A stretch of DNA of 55,708 bases from Prevotellamassilia timonensis (GTDB lineage Bacteria; Bacteroidota; Bacteroidia; Bacteroidales; Bacteroidaceae), in assembly GCF_021531665.1 (NCBI RefSeq), contig NZ_JADYUH010000009.1, forward strand, positions 1-55,708, written 5' to 3'. Below the pieces are notes generated by a model, which did not search any database, was not told where the DNA came from, and saw nothing but the letters and a program-made list of their open reading frames with translations. A program made the translations under genes and the position numbers. Positions 23,928 through 32,014 of this stretch are shown piece after piece (position 1 is the stretch's first letter; each line of letters begins with the position of its first letter).

Positions 23928-24006
23928 GGGGTGTTCTAAAAATTAGGTTGAAAACGTAAGCACTTTCTTTTGAACGTTCCTTATTCCGTAATTTATAGAA
24001 CACCCC
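23928..24006. mobile_element. MITE-like element, internal-deletion derivative B (79 bp)
   Basis: Both terminal repeats are present (GGGGTGTTCTAAAAATTA on the left; the right end ends TTTATAGAACACCCC). Reverse-complemented, it equals about the first 55 bp of copy A joined to its last 23 bp, with about 112 bp of the centre missing. It lies in the presumed 5' leader of the GH2 gene. Flanks are TTAT and TTAA. Confidence 0.8.
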
Positions 24007-24017
24007 TTAAGTGCGAA

Positions 24018-24048
24018 CAAAGATAGAGTTAAAAAAGTGAAGCGGAAA
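24018..24048 (-). promoter_or_regulatory. promoter of the GH2 beta-galactosidase gene
   Basis: The minus strand reads TTTC (24045-24048), a 19-bp spacer and TATCTTTG (24018-24025). The leader to the ATG would be about 190 nt and includes all of MITE copy B. Confidence 0.5.
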
Positions 24049-24224
24049 GAGAAAAACCGTTTTTTTGCCTTCTGCACAGAAATGAAAGAGCGGAGAAAAG
24101 GATTTCAAGAAAAAATGTGGCTGTCCGCTGAACGTTCTGTAGGTCTTCTATGTGGTTCCTAAGGTAGTGACGGAGCGGTGCTGAAGGGGGCAGAAAGACA
24201 ACTGTGAAAAGGGCGTTTCAACCC

Positions 24225-24502
24225 TGCACTATACGTAAATAAAAGGCGAACAAAAAACTATACAAACTATACACAAAACCCTACATTTAACCCTACATCT
24301 CGCTGATTATCTGTTTGTTGCATTGTGTAGGGTTTGTGCTGCAAACCCTACACAAATCCTACACAAATCCTACACAAACCATACATTGAACCTTGCATGA
24401 AACCCTACACAGAACTAAGTCAAAACCCTACACAAAACGACGCGCAAACCCTACATTGCAACGGTACGCAGTTTTACTTAGGAGCGCACCTAAGTAAAAT
24501 TA
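24225..24502 (+). repeat. composite intergenic repeat locus, copy 2: AACCCTACAC motif field
   Basis: It begins with the 22-bp block shared exactly with 324-345, then CTATAC repeats, then about ten AACCCTACA/AATCCTACAC-like motifs with irregular spacing, mostly in one direction. It ends with the ACTTAGGAGCGCACCTAAGT palindrome-like block (24477-24496). Segment order and several spacer words match copy 1 in inverse orientation. The open frame here is only repeat translation. The function is unknown. Confidence 0.7.
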
Positions 24503-24628
24503 GAGGAAGGCAAAGAAAAATTTGAGGAAGGCAAAGAAAAATTTGAGGAAGGGCAAGAAAAATTTGAGGAAGGCAAATTAAAATTTGAGGAAGGGAAATT
24601 AAAATTTGAGGAAGGCAAATTTTAACCG
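24503..24628 (+). repeat. 21-bp tandem array (6 units)
   Basis: There are six exact-length 21-bp units starting at 24503, 24524, 24545, 24566, 24587 and 24608. Each has GAGGAAGG followed by an A-rich run and ATTT. It is the counterpart of the array at 1-105. Confidence 0.9.
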
Positions 24629-24782
24629 GGTGCGCACCTAAGTAAAACTTGGAGCGCACCTAAGAAAAACTAGGAGCGCACCTAAGTAAAACTAGGAGCG
24701 CACCTAAGTAAAACTGGGAGCGCACCTAAGTAAAACTAAGAGCGCACCTAAGAAAAACCGGGAGCGCTCCTAAGTAAAACTG
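24629..24782 (+). repeat. 22-bp tandem array (7 units)
   Basis: There are seven units of exactly 22 bp, beginning every 22 bp from 24629. The core is GAGCGCACCTAAG followed by TAAAAC or AAAAAC. The period is strict but positions 1-3 and 15-22 vary, so length is conserved more than sequence. There are no spacers, so it is not a CRISPR array. It directly abuts the 21-bp array. Confidence 0.9.
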
Positions 24783-24859
24783 CGTGCCGAGTAGGCAAAA
24801 CTTTTCTCAGCGACACAGGCTCGAAGGGCAAAAATGTAGGATGAAAACCGCGTTTTTGC

Positions 24860-25065
24860 ATATTTCCGCCCAACCCTACATTTATATTTTTTGCTTCACC
24901 ACAACCCTACACACTCCGCCGCGCAACCCTACACAATGAAGGGTTTTGTGTAGAATTTACAGACCAAACCCTACACACCTAACTCCTATGATTATCAAGC
25001 ATTAAACCCGAACTGTGTAGGGTTTGAAGGAAATGCATGTACCCTTGAAAAACGTATAGGTTTGA
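24860..25065. repeat. second field of AACCCTACA motifs
   Basis: Further AACCCTACA/TGTAGGGTT motifs occur in both orientations at irregular spacing, ending near a TATAGGTTTGAAAGG word. I see no gene in the gap from 24049 to 25274 beyond the repeats listed here. Confidence 0.6.
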
Positions 25066-25175
25066 AAGGTGAATACGCGCGCCTCGCGCGAGAAGCCTAT
25101 TTCACATTTTTTTCTGCGTTCGCTTTTGAGGGCATCATGGCACAAGTTTTGCTGTAAGCCCCCCCACACAATGAG

Positions 25176-25211
25176 GGCGGTGTGCCAAAATCTATGTTTT
25201 GGCACACCGCC
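25176..25211. repeat. minimal inverted-repeat element, GGCGGTGTG family (copy 2C)
   Basis: GGCGGTGTGCCAAAA (25176-25190) and its perfect complement (25197-25211) enclose 6 nt. The end sequence matches that of 32096-32257 and 49122-49194. It lies 63 nt after the stop codon of the 823-residue protein gene and could act as a transcript 3' end, but no T-run follows on the minus strand. Confidence 0.6.
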
Positions 25212-25274
25212 TCGGTTTGTCATTCCGTTGCTTTCAGTGAAAGGACGGGCAATTCGTTTTTCGAGTGTTGAGTC

Positions 25275-27746
25275 TTATTTCACAATCACCTTCTTGCCGT
25301 TGATGATGTTGAAGCCTTTGACAGCTTTGCTCTGGCGCACACCGTCAATGGTGTAGATGACAGCGGGAGCGTTTCCTTCGGAAGTGATGACGTTGCCAAC
25401 GGAAGTCACAGGTGTACCGTTGAAGCTGTAGTCTTTCACATTCTTCAGACCTGCCACGCCGCAGTATTTCACCATCTGACCGAGGAGCCAAACTTCTTTG
25501 CCCTGGTTGCTGGGGTTATCTTTGAGGTTGAGGGCAGTACGAACGGCACCTGTCGGGAGTTGCACGGCGAGGTAGTCATGACCATCGCCCACAGCAAGGT
25601 TGGTGGCGACAATCTCTGTGAGGTCTTCAATCTTGGAATAAGCGCCGGTGGAAGTGTTGGAGATGATACCCATGATGGTGGCTTTCACCCAAACGTAATC
25701 ATCTTTGGTGATTCCGTCGTTGAGGCAGATGGCATCCACAGTGAGATAGGGGTTGCCAATTTCGCCGGTGCCTTCGCTGCGAACGTAGAGGGTGGCAGTG
25801 GCAACGTCTTCGAGATAGGTGGCAGTGCGAGCCACGGAAGCGGTCAGCGTGGTGATGCCGGGGCCAACCACGGTGATGTTACCGGTAGCGTCGATGGTGG
25901 CAGCGTCGGTGTTGGAAGATTCGTAGGTGATGGCGGCGTCGCTCTTGCTCTTGGCTTTGTTCATGACAAAAGTCGTCTGACCTTCTCTGTAAACAACCTC
26001 TTCACTCTTTGCCATCCAAGAGAGCTCGGGGTCTTTGAGGGTGGACTTGATGGTGATGTCGTCTTCGCTGAGCGGATAGATGACAGGAGCGCCGTTGCGA
26101 TAAGCCACGATGCCGACCACGTCACAGGGCCATTCGGTGTTGAAGACGTAGGAGGTAACCGTGCCGAAGCTGTCGTAGAGATTCATGACGACATCGTCTC
26201 CGCTCACTTCGTCTTCCTGAGCCATGGAAACGGCACTGGAGGTGAGAGCCGCTGCACCGAAGCGCACGTCGGTGAGTTTGACGAGGAGGCTCTGGTCAGC
26301 GTAGGTGGCTGTGCCGCTGATGAGTTCAGCGATGGTCTTAGCCACGGGAACCACTTCGTTGTCGGAAGAGGAAACGGTGACGGTTTCGTAGGAAGAGATG
26401 GCTTGGAGTTCGTAAGTGCCGTAGTAGTTCTTGAGTTCACCGGTCAGGCTTCCGGAAATCTTGTCGCCCTTCTTGCAGTTGGGCACGCCGGTGCCGTAGA
26501 AGAGGAATGCCTCAGTGCCGTCGTTGACATAAACAGAGTAGTTCGTGCCTTTCTGCGCCACAGCAGTGACGAGGAGGTTGGTGAAGTTGAACTTCGCAGC
26601 AGTAGCGGATGCACTGACAGCAGCCTTCAGCTCAGTGAGGGAGTTGTATTCGGGAACGACCACGACGGGTTCGCCGATAGAGCCCTTGCCGGTGATGTTC
26701 ACATTCTTCACTTCCCAGGTGCAGGCAGCAGCGTCAGTGGAAGTATAGACGAAAGCGAACTGCAGTTTCTTTCCTGCGAACTTGGCGATATCAACTGTGG
26801 CATCTGTCCACTTCCAGTTGCCGCCATCGGAAGCGGGATAAGCAGAAACGGTGGCTTCTTCCCAGGTTGCAGTTTCTCCGGCACGCACATACACCTTGCA
26901 GTCGGTGCTCCAGCGGGTGGCGTCACCGTAGCCCATGCAGTGTGAGAAACTGAGTTGGAGGTCGGAGGCGGAAGCGCAGTTGAGTTCGGGAGAGATGAGC
27001 CAACTTTCAGCGGCATAGTTAGCGCTCTTGTAGGCAGAAGCCTTGGCGTAACCACGAGTGTCGTAAGACCAAACGTAAGTCAGTGCAGAGGGAAGCACCT
27101 TGTCGTCAGCAGTGAAAGCGCCGAGTGAAGTGGCAAAGCTTTCGCTCCAAAGGGTGGTGGCTTCAGTGCCGCCTTCGCCAGTGCCGCCTTCGCCAGTACC
27201 ACCTTCGCCAGTACCACCTTCGCCAGTACCACCTTCGCCGCCTTCAGTACCGCCTTCGCCGCCTTCAGTGCCGCCTTCGCCGTAAGTCACGGTGACGGTC
27301 TTGATTTTGTTCGTGCCGGTCATGGTGAAGACAACCTGATTGGCTGAACCCGTCCAAACGGTGCCGGTAAGCGTACCTACTTTCACGGTAGCAAGAACCG
27401 TACTGCTGCCGAAGTCGATCTTCGTGATGGGAGAGGGGGCAGTGATGGTGATGGTGCCACCGTTTTTATAAACACGGAGGTCGTAAGCGTAAGTAGTTTC
27501 CGTTTCGGTCTTCACCTCAGCGGTCCATACACGAGCACCATTTGTGCCTTTGGTGGCAACAAAAGCAACGTCGCCATCGGTAAACACTTTGCCGGTCACA
27601 TCAACACCAGTGGTGCTTTTGACAGCGTCGGGTGTCACCGAGGGTGTCAATCCCGTGGGATTCGTGAAATCAAAGGTGGCGGTCTGAGCGAAGCCAGCCA
27701 CGATGCTCATCACGAAAGCCCACATCAAGAGTAATGTTTTTTTCAT
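25275..27746 (-). CDS. large secreted surface protein, choice-of-anchor J-like and DUF6359-like domains
   Basis: The protein has 823 residues with a signal peptide (about 1-20, IVAGFAQ). An N-terminal beta-rich domain (about 22-152) is joined by a Gly/Glu/Thr linker (about 155-194) to a jelly-roll adhesin-type domain (about 197-350, WLISPELN...LQLSFSH). Then come an OB-fold-like domain (about 365-470), a second similar region, a BACON/Ig-like stretch (about 570-640), and a domain resembling DUF6359 (about 650-790, GNPYLTVDAI...VWVKATIMG). The last 30 residues (VIYTIDGVRQ...KGFNIINGKKVIVK) match the tails of the amylase and GH89 proteins here. No catalytic motif is recognised. It is probably a surface or secreted adhesin-like protein of unknown ligand. 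Confidence 0.75.
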   Translation of the reverse strand: MKKTLLLMWAFVMSIVAGFAQTATFDFTNPTGLTPSVTPDAVKSTTGVDVTGKVFTDGDVAFVATKGTNGARVWTAEVKTETETTYAYDLRVYKNGGTITITAPSPITKIDFGSSTVLATVKVGTLTGTVWTGSANQVVFTMTGTNKIKTVTVTYGEGGTEGGEGGTEGGEGGTGEGGTGEGGTGEGGTGEGGTEATTLWSESFATSLGAFTADDKVLPSALTYVWSYDTRGYAKASAYKSANYAAESWLISPELNCASASDLQLSFSHCMGYGDATRWSTDCKVYVRAGETATWEEATVSAYPASDGGNWKWTDATVDIAKFAGKKLQFAFVYTSTDAAACTWEVKNVNITGKGSIGEPVVVVPEYNSLTELKAAVSASATAAKFNFTNLLVTAVAQKGTNYSVYVNDGTEAFLFYGTGVPNCKKGDKISGSLTGELKNYYGTYELQAISSYETVTVSSSDNEVVPVAKTIAELISGTATYADQSLLVKLTDVRFGAAALTSSAVSMAQEDEVSGDDVVMNLYDSFGTVTSYVFNTEWPCDVVGIVAYRNGAPVIYPLSEDDITIKSTLKDPELSWMAKSEEVVYREGQTTFVMNKAKSKSDAAITYESSNTDAATIDATGNITVVGPGITTLTASVARTATYLEDVATATLYVRSEGTGEIGNPYLTVDAICLNDGITKDDYVWVKATIMGIISNTSTGAYSKIEDLTEIVATNLAVGDGHDYLAVQLPTGAVRTALNLKDNPSNQGKEVWLLGQMVKYCGVAGLKNVKDYSFNGTPVTSVGNVITSEGNAPAVIYTIDGVRQSKAVKGFNIINGKKVIVK
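27165..27283 (-). repeat. in-frame 15-bp-type repeats encoding a Gly-Glu-Gly-Thr linker
   Basis: The coding repeats give GEGGT/GTGEG units (residues about 155-194). Because unit length is a multiple of three, copy-number change would alter linker length without a frameshift. Confidence 0.85.
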
Positions 27747-27799
27747 AATGAATAAGTAATTAAAAAGTTAATATGGTTAGGTTCTTGTTTTCTACGGGG

Positions 27800-27831
27800 C
27801 AAAGTTAGGGATTAAAACAACACGGCACAAA
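27800..27831 (-). promoter_or_regulatory. promoter of the 823-residue surface protein gene
   Basis: The minus strand has TTTG (27828-27831), a 20-bp spacer and TAACTTTG (27800-27807), a full consensus match, about 54 bp before the ATG. The remaining gap to 28023 shows nothing else. Confidence 0.75.
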
Positions 27832-28023
27832 GAAAACAACGTGAAGATTTCATGAACCGAGGAGAAGGACAGAAAGACTTGTTTCCTAACTGCCGCAAAT
27901 GTGCAAGGAAAGGGCGCGGCTCATGGTGTGCTCTCTGCTTCTTTGTTCGGAGAGATTCGGTGCACCGAGAACCTCCGCGTTCGGCATGCGCTCGGAACTT
28001 CCCGTTCGGCAAGCATCCAAGAA

Positions 28024-28650
28024 TCAGCCGGTAAGGCTGTCGCGGAGGATGAGGCGGCTTTCCGGTCCCATGTTGAACAGAAGATCCGCGATGCTGAGGT
28101 TGGGGAGGAAGCCGGTGCGGTCGGCGAAGACTTGATAGTAGGGCGCCGGATGGAAGGCGGCGTCTGCGGTGGAGGGTGCTTTGGGAGAGATGACTGTGCG
28201 GAGGTCAAGGTCGCCGGGACAGGCGGTCTGATAGTTCGTGCTTTCTTGAACGTGGCAGTCCAATTCGAGGAGTTCAACCACCAACTCGTGGAAAGCGCGG
28301 TTCAGGTCAGTCAGCAGGCGGAAGTCCGTGTCAAGCACGCGTTTGAAATCGTCGGCGTAGTACTCAAAAAAAGGACTGCGCTCATACGCCGAGACGAGTG
28401 CGTTCCAATGCAGGTGTCGCCAGTTCCCGTGGGAAGAGACCTCAACTTCGCAGATGCTGCCGCGCCCGTCTTTGTTTCGCACCACGGGGACGGTGAGCGC
28501 GAGCACCCCCTGCGGCGTGGCGATGCAGCAGCGATTGCGGTAGGTCTGCTTCACATAGTGCTCGTGGATGTCCACCACGGCTTCGCGGGCTGCATAGAGT
28601 CGAGCGTAGAAGTGAATGGGAGCAAGATAGGCGGTGCTGAGGATAATCAT
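28024..28650 (-). CDS. WbqC-like family protein
   Basis: The protein has 208 residues. The start MIILSTAYLAPIHFYARLY and the central YVKQTYRNRCCIATPQGVLALTVPV are typical of the WbqC-like family (named after a lipopolysaccharide-locus gene; biochemical role uncertain). The ATG overlaps the stop codon of the preceding S26-like gene (ATGA), indicating translational coupling. I rejected the longer upstream frame because it is antisense-like sequence inside the S26 gene. It is the last gene of dapB-lepB-S26-wbqC. Confidence 0.82.
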   Translation of the reverse strand: MIILSTAYLAPIHFYARLYAAREAVVDIHEHYVKQTYRNRCCIATPQGVLALTVPVVRNKDGRGSICEVEVSSHGNWRHLHWNALVSAYERSPFFEYYADDFKRVLDTDFRLLTDLNRAFHELVVELLELDCHVQESTNYQTACPGDLDLRTVISPKAPSTADAAFHPAPYYQVFADRTGFLPNLSIADLLFNMGPESRLILRDSLTG

Positions 28651-29255
28651 AGTTCTAAGACCATCTTGCCCACGAGGGCGGAGTGAGGGATGAGGGTGAA
28701 AGTCTGCGGTTGCGTTTCCAAAAGGTAATAGTCTTCGTTGAAACGCAGACTGTCCAAAGGTTGTCCATCCAGGAAGATGCGTCCTCTGAGGCTGACCTTG
28801 GCGTGGCTGTGTTCGAAACGGCGTTTCAAGACGGTGAGCATGCGAGCGTTCAGCGGGGTGACAGCAACCGCACGACCGGCGGCGGGCACCACAAACAGTG
28901 AATCGGAGGAGCCGGGCTTTGCGGAGGACAAGTGGCGGCGCGTCAAATCCACGCTGATGCTGTCGCCGGGCAGTGCGCGGCAGATGCCGAGGCAGACGCG
29001 GTCGGAACCGAGGAGGCGATATGCCACCTTGTCGCCAACGGCGGAGCGGCGGTAGCCCCAGCGGTGGGGTCCGAAACATTCTTCAAAGGGAAGTCTCAGT
29101 CCGTATGCCGTCAGGTTGACAAAGACGAGTTGCGTTTTCCCGCTCTCCCTTGCCGTTTCCGTCGGACGATAGACGCCCAGCAGCAGTGTGCGCACACTCA
29201 GCAGAAGGAGTGCGGCACACAGCAGGGGAAGGAGAATGCGAAGAAAACGTTTCAT
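28647..29255 (-). CDS. degenerate S26 signal-peptidase-like membrane protein
   Basis: The protein has 202 residues with one N-terminal membrane span (about 5-24, ILLPLLCAALLLLSV). It aligns with LepB next door at three places: LVFVNLTAYG with LLVSKVAYG, RALPGDSISV with CVGLPGQTLQI, and the end SALVGKMVLEL with DHVVGKPLFIW. The Ser-containing motif IPSSSLEKT is replaced by YRPTETARES and the Lys-containing VKRCVGLPG by LGICRALPGD, so both catalytic residues appear lost. It is probably a structural or regulatory paralogue. The ATG at 29255 gives a clean membrane anchor. It lies 59 nt after lepB and overlaps wbqC by 4 nt. Confidence 0.75.
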   Translation of the reverse strand: MKRFLRILLPLLCAALLLLSVRTLLLGVYRPTETARESGKTQLVFVNLTAYGLRLPFEECFGPHRWGYRRSAVGDKVAYRLLGSDRVCLGICRALPGDSISVDLTRRHLSSAKPGSSDSLFVVPAAGRAVAVTPLNARMLTVLKRRFEHSHAKVSLRGRIFLDGQPLDSLRFNEDYYLLETQPQTFTLIPHSALVGKMVLEL

Positions 29256-29314
29256 GGGAACGGTTTGGGTTTGGCTGCCGCGTGGGAGGACGCCATCTGC
29301 GGCGGCAGGGGAAC

Positions 29315-30799
29315 TCAGTTTCCTGCGTTTTTGAAGAAGCGGTTCCAGCGGACGTGACCGTTGAACCATCCGTAGTCCGGGTCAAGCGAAATCCAGATGA
29401 AGAGCGGTTTTCCCACCACGTGGTCTTCAGGCACGAAACCCCAGAAACGAGAGTCGAGGGAGTTGTCGCGGTTGTCGCCCATCATCCAGTAGTAGTCCAT
29501 TTTGAACGTATAGGTGTCTGTCTGTTTCCCGTTGATGAATATCTTTCCGTTTTTCACTTCGAGTTGGTTTCCTTCATAGACTCGGATGGGGCGTTCGTAG
29601 ATGGGGAGGTTCTCGGTGGTGAGTTTCAGTGAGGCACCTTTCTTGGGAATCCAGACGGGACCGTAGTTGGCGGTGGTCCAGTTTTTCTTCATGTTGAGCG
29701 GATAGAGCCATTCGTCGGCGGGTTGTGCCGGCTTTATCTTCTCCACGAGGTCGGGGCGAGCCTGCATGGCTTTCTTCACAGCCTGCGTCAGTGGCATCAC
29801 CACCACGTTTCCGCTGCGCACGGTGTAGAGGTCTTCGTCCGTGACGCCCCATTCCTTCTTCAGGTCTTCGGGAAGGTCGGTCTTGAAGGTCACTTCGTAG
29901 GCATACTGCACGTCTTCGGCGTCGCGGTTGAGGAAGGTCTTGCCGTTGGCATCGGTCAGATATATCTTGTTTTGACGGATTTGGAGCGTCTGTCCCGGCA
30001 GTCCGACGCATCGTTTCACGTAGTTCTCTCTGCGGTCTGCGGGGCGTGCCTTGATGTCGCCGAACTCCTCGGCGTTTTGCTTCATGTAGGCTGTGCCTGC
30101 GGCATAGATTTTGGAATAGAGGCTCTGCTGAGCGGCAAAGTCCATGTCGTCCGTGATGGCTCTTGAGGCGGGAATGGTGGGTTCTATGGGCGTCTCGCCG
30201 GGTGTGCCGAGGATTTGGTCTCCCATTTGATATGCCAGACGATAGTAATCCTGGTTCTGTTGGTTCAGTGCCACGGTGTCTCCGGCGGGGTAGTTGAAGA
30301 CGACGATGTCATTGAGTTGCACCTTGCCGAGTCCTTTCACGCGTCGATAGTCCCACTGCACGGCGGTCGTGTAACTTTGGCAGTTGAGCAGGGGAACGGT
30401 GTGTTGCGTCATGGGGACGTAGAGCGGTGTTTGCGGGATGCGCGGACCGTATGCCACCTTTGACACCAGCAGATAGTCTCCCGTCAGCAGGGTCTTCTCC
30501 AGCGAGGAGGAGGGGATGACGAAGTTCTGGAAGAAGAACTGGTTGAGGAAGTAGATGGCGACAAGCGCAAAGACGATGGCATCGACCCATCCCATGATGA
30601 AGCGAACGGCGGGCGACACTTCCGGCTCGCGCCACCAGCCCCACTTGATTTTGTGGGAGACGAAACAGTCAAAGATGAAAGGAACGACGAGAAGTCCCCA
30701 CCAAGATTCCACCCAGTAGAGGAAGAGGAGATAAAGAACGGTGCAAACGATGAACTTTGTCCATCCGAGTGCTTTTGCGTTTGTTTTCTTTTTGGACAT
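29315..30799 (-). CDS. lepB: signal peptidase I
   Basis: The protein has 494 residues, large for the family because of insertions between catalytic motifs, as usual in Bacteroidota. Two N-terminal membrane spans lie at about 15-45 and 75-92. The catalytic Ser is in IPSSSLEKT (Ser99, with Leu instead of the common Met after it) and the Lys is in YVKRCVGLPG (Lys262). The C-terminal box MMGDNRDNSLDSRFWGFVP is intact. It removes signal peptides of exported proteins at the inner membrane. The ATG at 30799 (MSKKKTNAKALG) is preferred over 30856. dapB ends 85 nt upstream and both are likely cotranscribed. Confidence 0.94.
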   Translation of the reverse strand: MSKKKTNAKALGWTKFIVCTVLYLLFLYWVESWWGLLVVPFIFDCFVSHKIKWGWWREPEVSPAVRFIMGWVDAIVFALVAIYFLNQFFFQNFVIPSSSLEKTLLTGDYLLVSKVAYGPRIPQTPLYVPMTQHTVPLLNCQSYTTAVQWDYRRVKGLGKVQLNDIVVFNYPAGDTVALNQQNQDYYRLAYQMGDQILGTPGETPIEPTIPASRAITDDMDFAAQQSLYSKIYAAGTAYMKQNAEEFGDIKARPADRRENYVKRCVGLPGQTLQIRQNKIYLTDANGKTFLNRDAEDVQYAYEVTFKTDLPEDLKKEWGVTDEDLYTVRSGNVVVMPLTQAVKKAMQARPDLVEKIKPAQPADEWLYPLNMKKNWTTANYGPVWIPKKGASLKLTTENLPIYERPIRVYEGNQLEVKNGKIFINGKQTDTYTFKMDYYWMMGDNRDNSLDSRFWGFVPEDHVVGKPLFIWISLDPDYGWFNGHVRWNRFFKNAGN

Positions 30800-30884
30800 A
30801 TTTTCTTTTGATGACTTAGGTTCTTTGAGAGCCGCCGGTGTGTTGAACGGGAACATGCTGCGTTGGGCAGTTGCGCCGCTGCCG

Positions 30885-31640
30885 TCAGAATTGGAAGAGG
30901 TCGTCTGTGGTCAGCAAGCCGGAATGAGTGGCGGTGAACTCCGCCGCGAGCACGGCACCGAGAGCGAATCCCTTTCGGTTGTGGGCGGAGTGAGTGATTT
31001 GAATCATGTCGGCTTCGGAATCGTAGGTCAGCGTGTGGATGCCCGGCACCTCTCCTTCGCGGACGGCATCGATGCGGAGTTTGTCCGCGGGGCAGTCTTT
31101 GCTTCCGCTCACCGTTCCGTCGGGATTTCTCACCTCTCCCTTTGCCCAGCCGCTTTTGCGGTCAAGAGAGGCGCAGACCTGCTCGGCGAGTGTGATGGCT
31201 GTTCCGCTCGGCGCGTCCAATTTGTGGACGTGATGTGTTTCCACTTCGCAGACGTCGTAGTCGGGATAGGCGTTCATTATTCGCGCCAGATATTTGTTCA
31301 CGGCAGAGAAGATGGCGACGCCGAGTGAGAAGTTGGACGCCCAGAAAAGCGTGTGACCCTCTTCGCGGCAGGCGCGGCGCACGTCGGCTTCGTGGTCGGC
31401 GAGCCAGCCGGTGCTACCACTGACAACCTTGACGCCCTGCTCCCAGGCGCGGAGGTAGTTGCCGTAGGCAGCAGTAGGGGAGGTGAACTCAATCGCCACT
31501 TCCGCGCTGCGGAAGGCATCGGAGTCGAAATCTTCTTTATTGTCCACGTCAATGATGCAGACAATTTCGTGTCCACGGTGGAGGGCGATTTCTTCAATCA
31601 TGCGCCCCATTTTCCCGTAGCCAATCAGTGCAATTTTCAT
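30885..31640 (-). CDS. dapB: 4-hydroxy-tetrahydrodipicolinate reductase
   Basis: The protein has 251 residues. It has an N-terminal nucleotide-binding motif (ALIGYGKMGRMIE, about 4-16) and the family signature ETHHVHKLDAPSGTA with the catalytic His/Lys (about 130-145). It performs the NAD(P)H-dependent step of the diaminopimelate/lysine pathway, feeding peptidoglycan synthesis. It heads the dapB-lepB-S26-wbqC cluster with a consensus promoter about 100 bp upstream. Confidence 0.95.
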   Translation of the reverse strand: MKIALIGYGKMGRMIEEIALHRGHEIVCIIDVDNKEDFDSDAFRSAEVAIEFTSPTAAYGNYLRAWEQGVKVVSGSTGWLADHEADVRRACREEGHTLFWASNFSLGVAIFSAVNKYLARIMNAYPDYDVCEVETHHVHKLDAPSGTAITLAEQVCASLDRKSGWAKGEVRNPDGTVSGSKDCPADKLRIDAVREGEVPGIHTLTYDSEADMIQITHSAHNRKGFALGAVLAAEFTATHSGLLTTDDLFQF

Positions 31641-31740
31641 AAGGGGGTCTATAAATTAGTTTGAGTGGATTCTTTCTTAGAGGAGAAACTTATATAAATA
31701 AGGTGTCCGCTGCGAGGGGACGAGTCTTCAGAATGTGCGG

Positions 31741-31772
31741 CAAAATTACCTTTTTCGTTTGTCTTTCACAAA
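31741..31772 (-). promoter_or_regulatory. promoter of the dapB-lepB cluster
   Basis: The minus strand has TTTG (31769-31772), a 20-bp spacer and TAATTTTG (31741-31748), a full consensus match. Between it and the ATG is a short word (31643-31660) resembling the end of the 191-bp MITE. Confidence 0.75.
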
Positions 31773-31838
31773 TTTGACTGCCGAGAACCGCGTTTGCCGG
31801 GGCTTTTTCCAAAATATTGCACATAAAACGCCGAAATT

Positions 31839-31870
31839 CTTGTCAGTAAATGAAAAACGCCTTATCTTTG
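31839..31870 (+). promoter_or_regulatory. promoter of tRNA-Leu
   Basis: CTTG (31839-31842), a 20-bp spacer and TATCTTTG (31863-31870) lie 56 bp before the tRNA. It is divergent from the dapB promoter. Confidence 0.65.
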
Positions 31871-31926
31871 CACCGCTTTTCGTCAGCAAGACTCCTCTTT
31901 GAGGCGTTGCGAGACCGGAAGCAAAG

Positions 31927-32008
31927 GCCCAGATGGCGGAATCGGTAGACGCGCTGGTCTCAAACACCAGTGGGGCAACCCGTGCCGGTTCGACCCCGGC
32001 TCTGGGTA
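31927..32008 (+). tRNA. tRNA-Leu (anticodon CAA)
   Basis: The acceptor stem GCCCAGA pairs with TCTGGGT (first pair G-T). The D-arm, an anticodon stem CTGGT/ACCAG with loop CTCAAAC (anticodon CAA at 31961-31963), a long class II variable arm and a T-arm GCCGGTTCGACCCCGGC are all present. The discriminator base is A and CCA is not encoded. Confidence 0.95.
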
Positions 32009-32014
32009 CGACAC

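Noticed and set aside
24629-24782. Possible CRISPR array
   Set aside because: Units are contiguous 22-mers without spacers, and there are no cas genes in the window.
24225-25065. AACCCTACA repeats look like plant-type telomere repeats
   Set aside because: Spacing is irregular, the unit has an added ACA, and the surrounding genes are bacterial. This is a chance resemblance.
28651-29079. N-terminal extension of the wbqC frame into the S26-like gene
   Set aside because: The extension is Arg/Pro/His-rich and overlaps a convincing membrane protein in another frame. The ATGA overlap start at 28650 is better.
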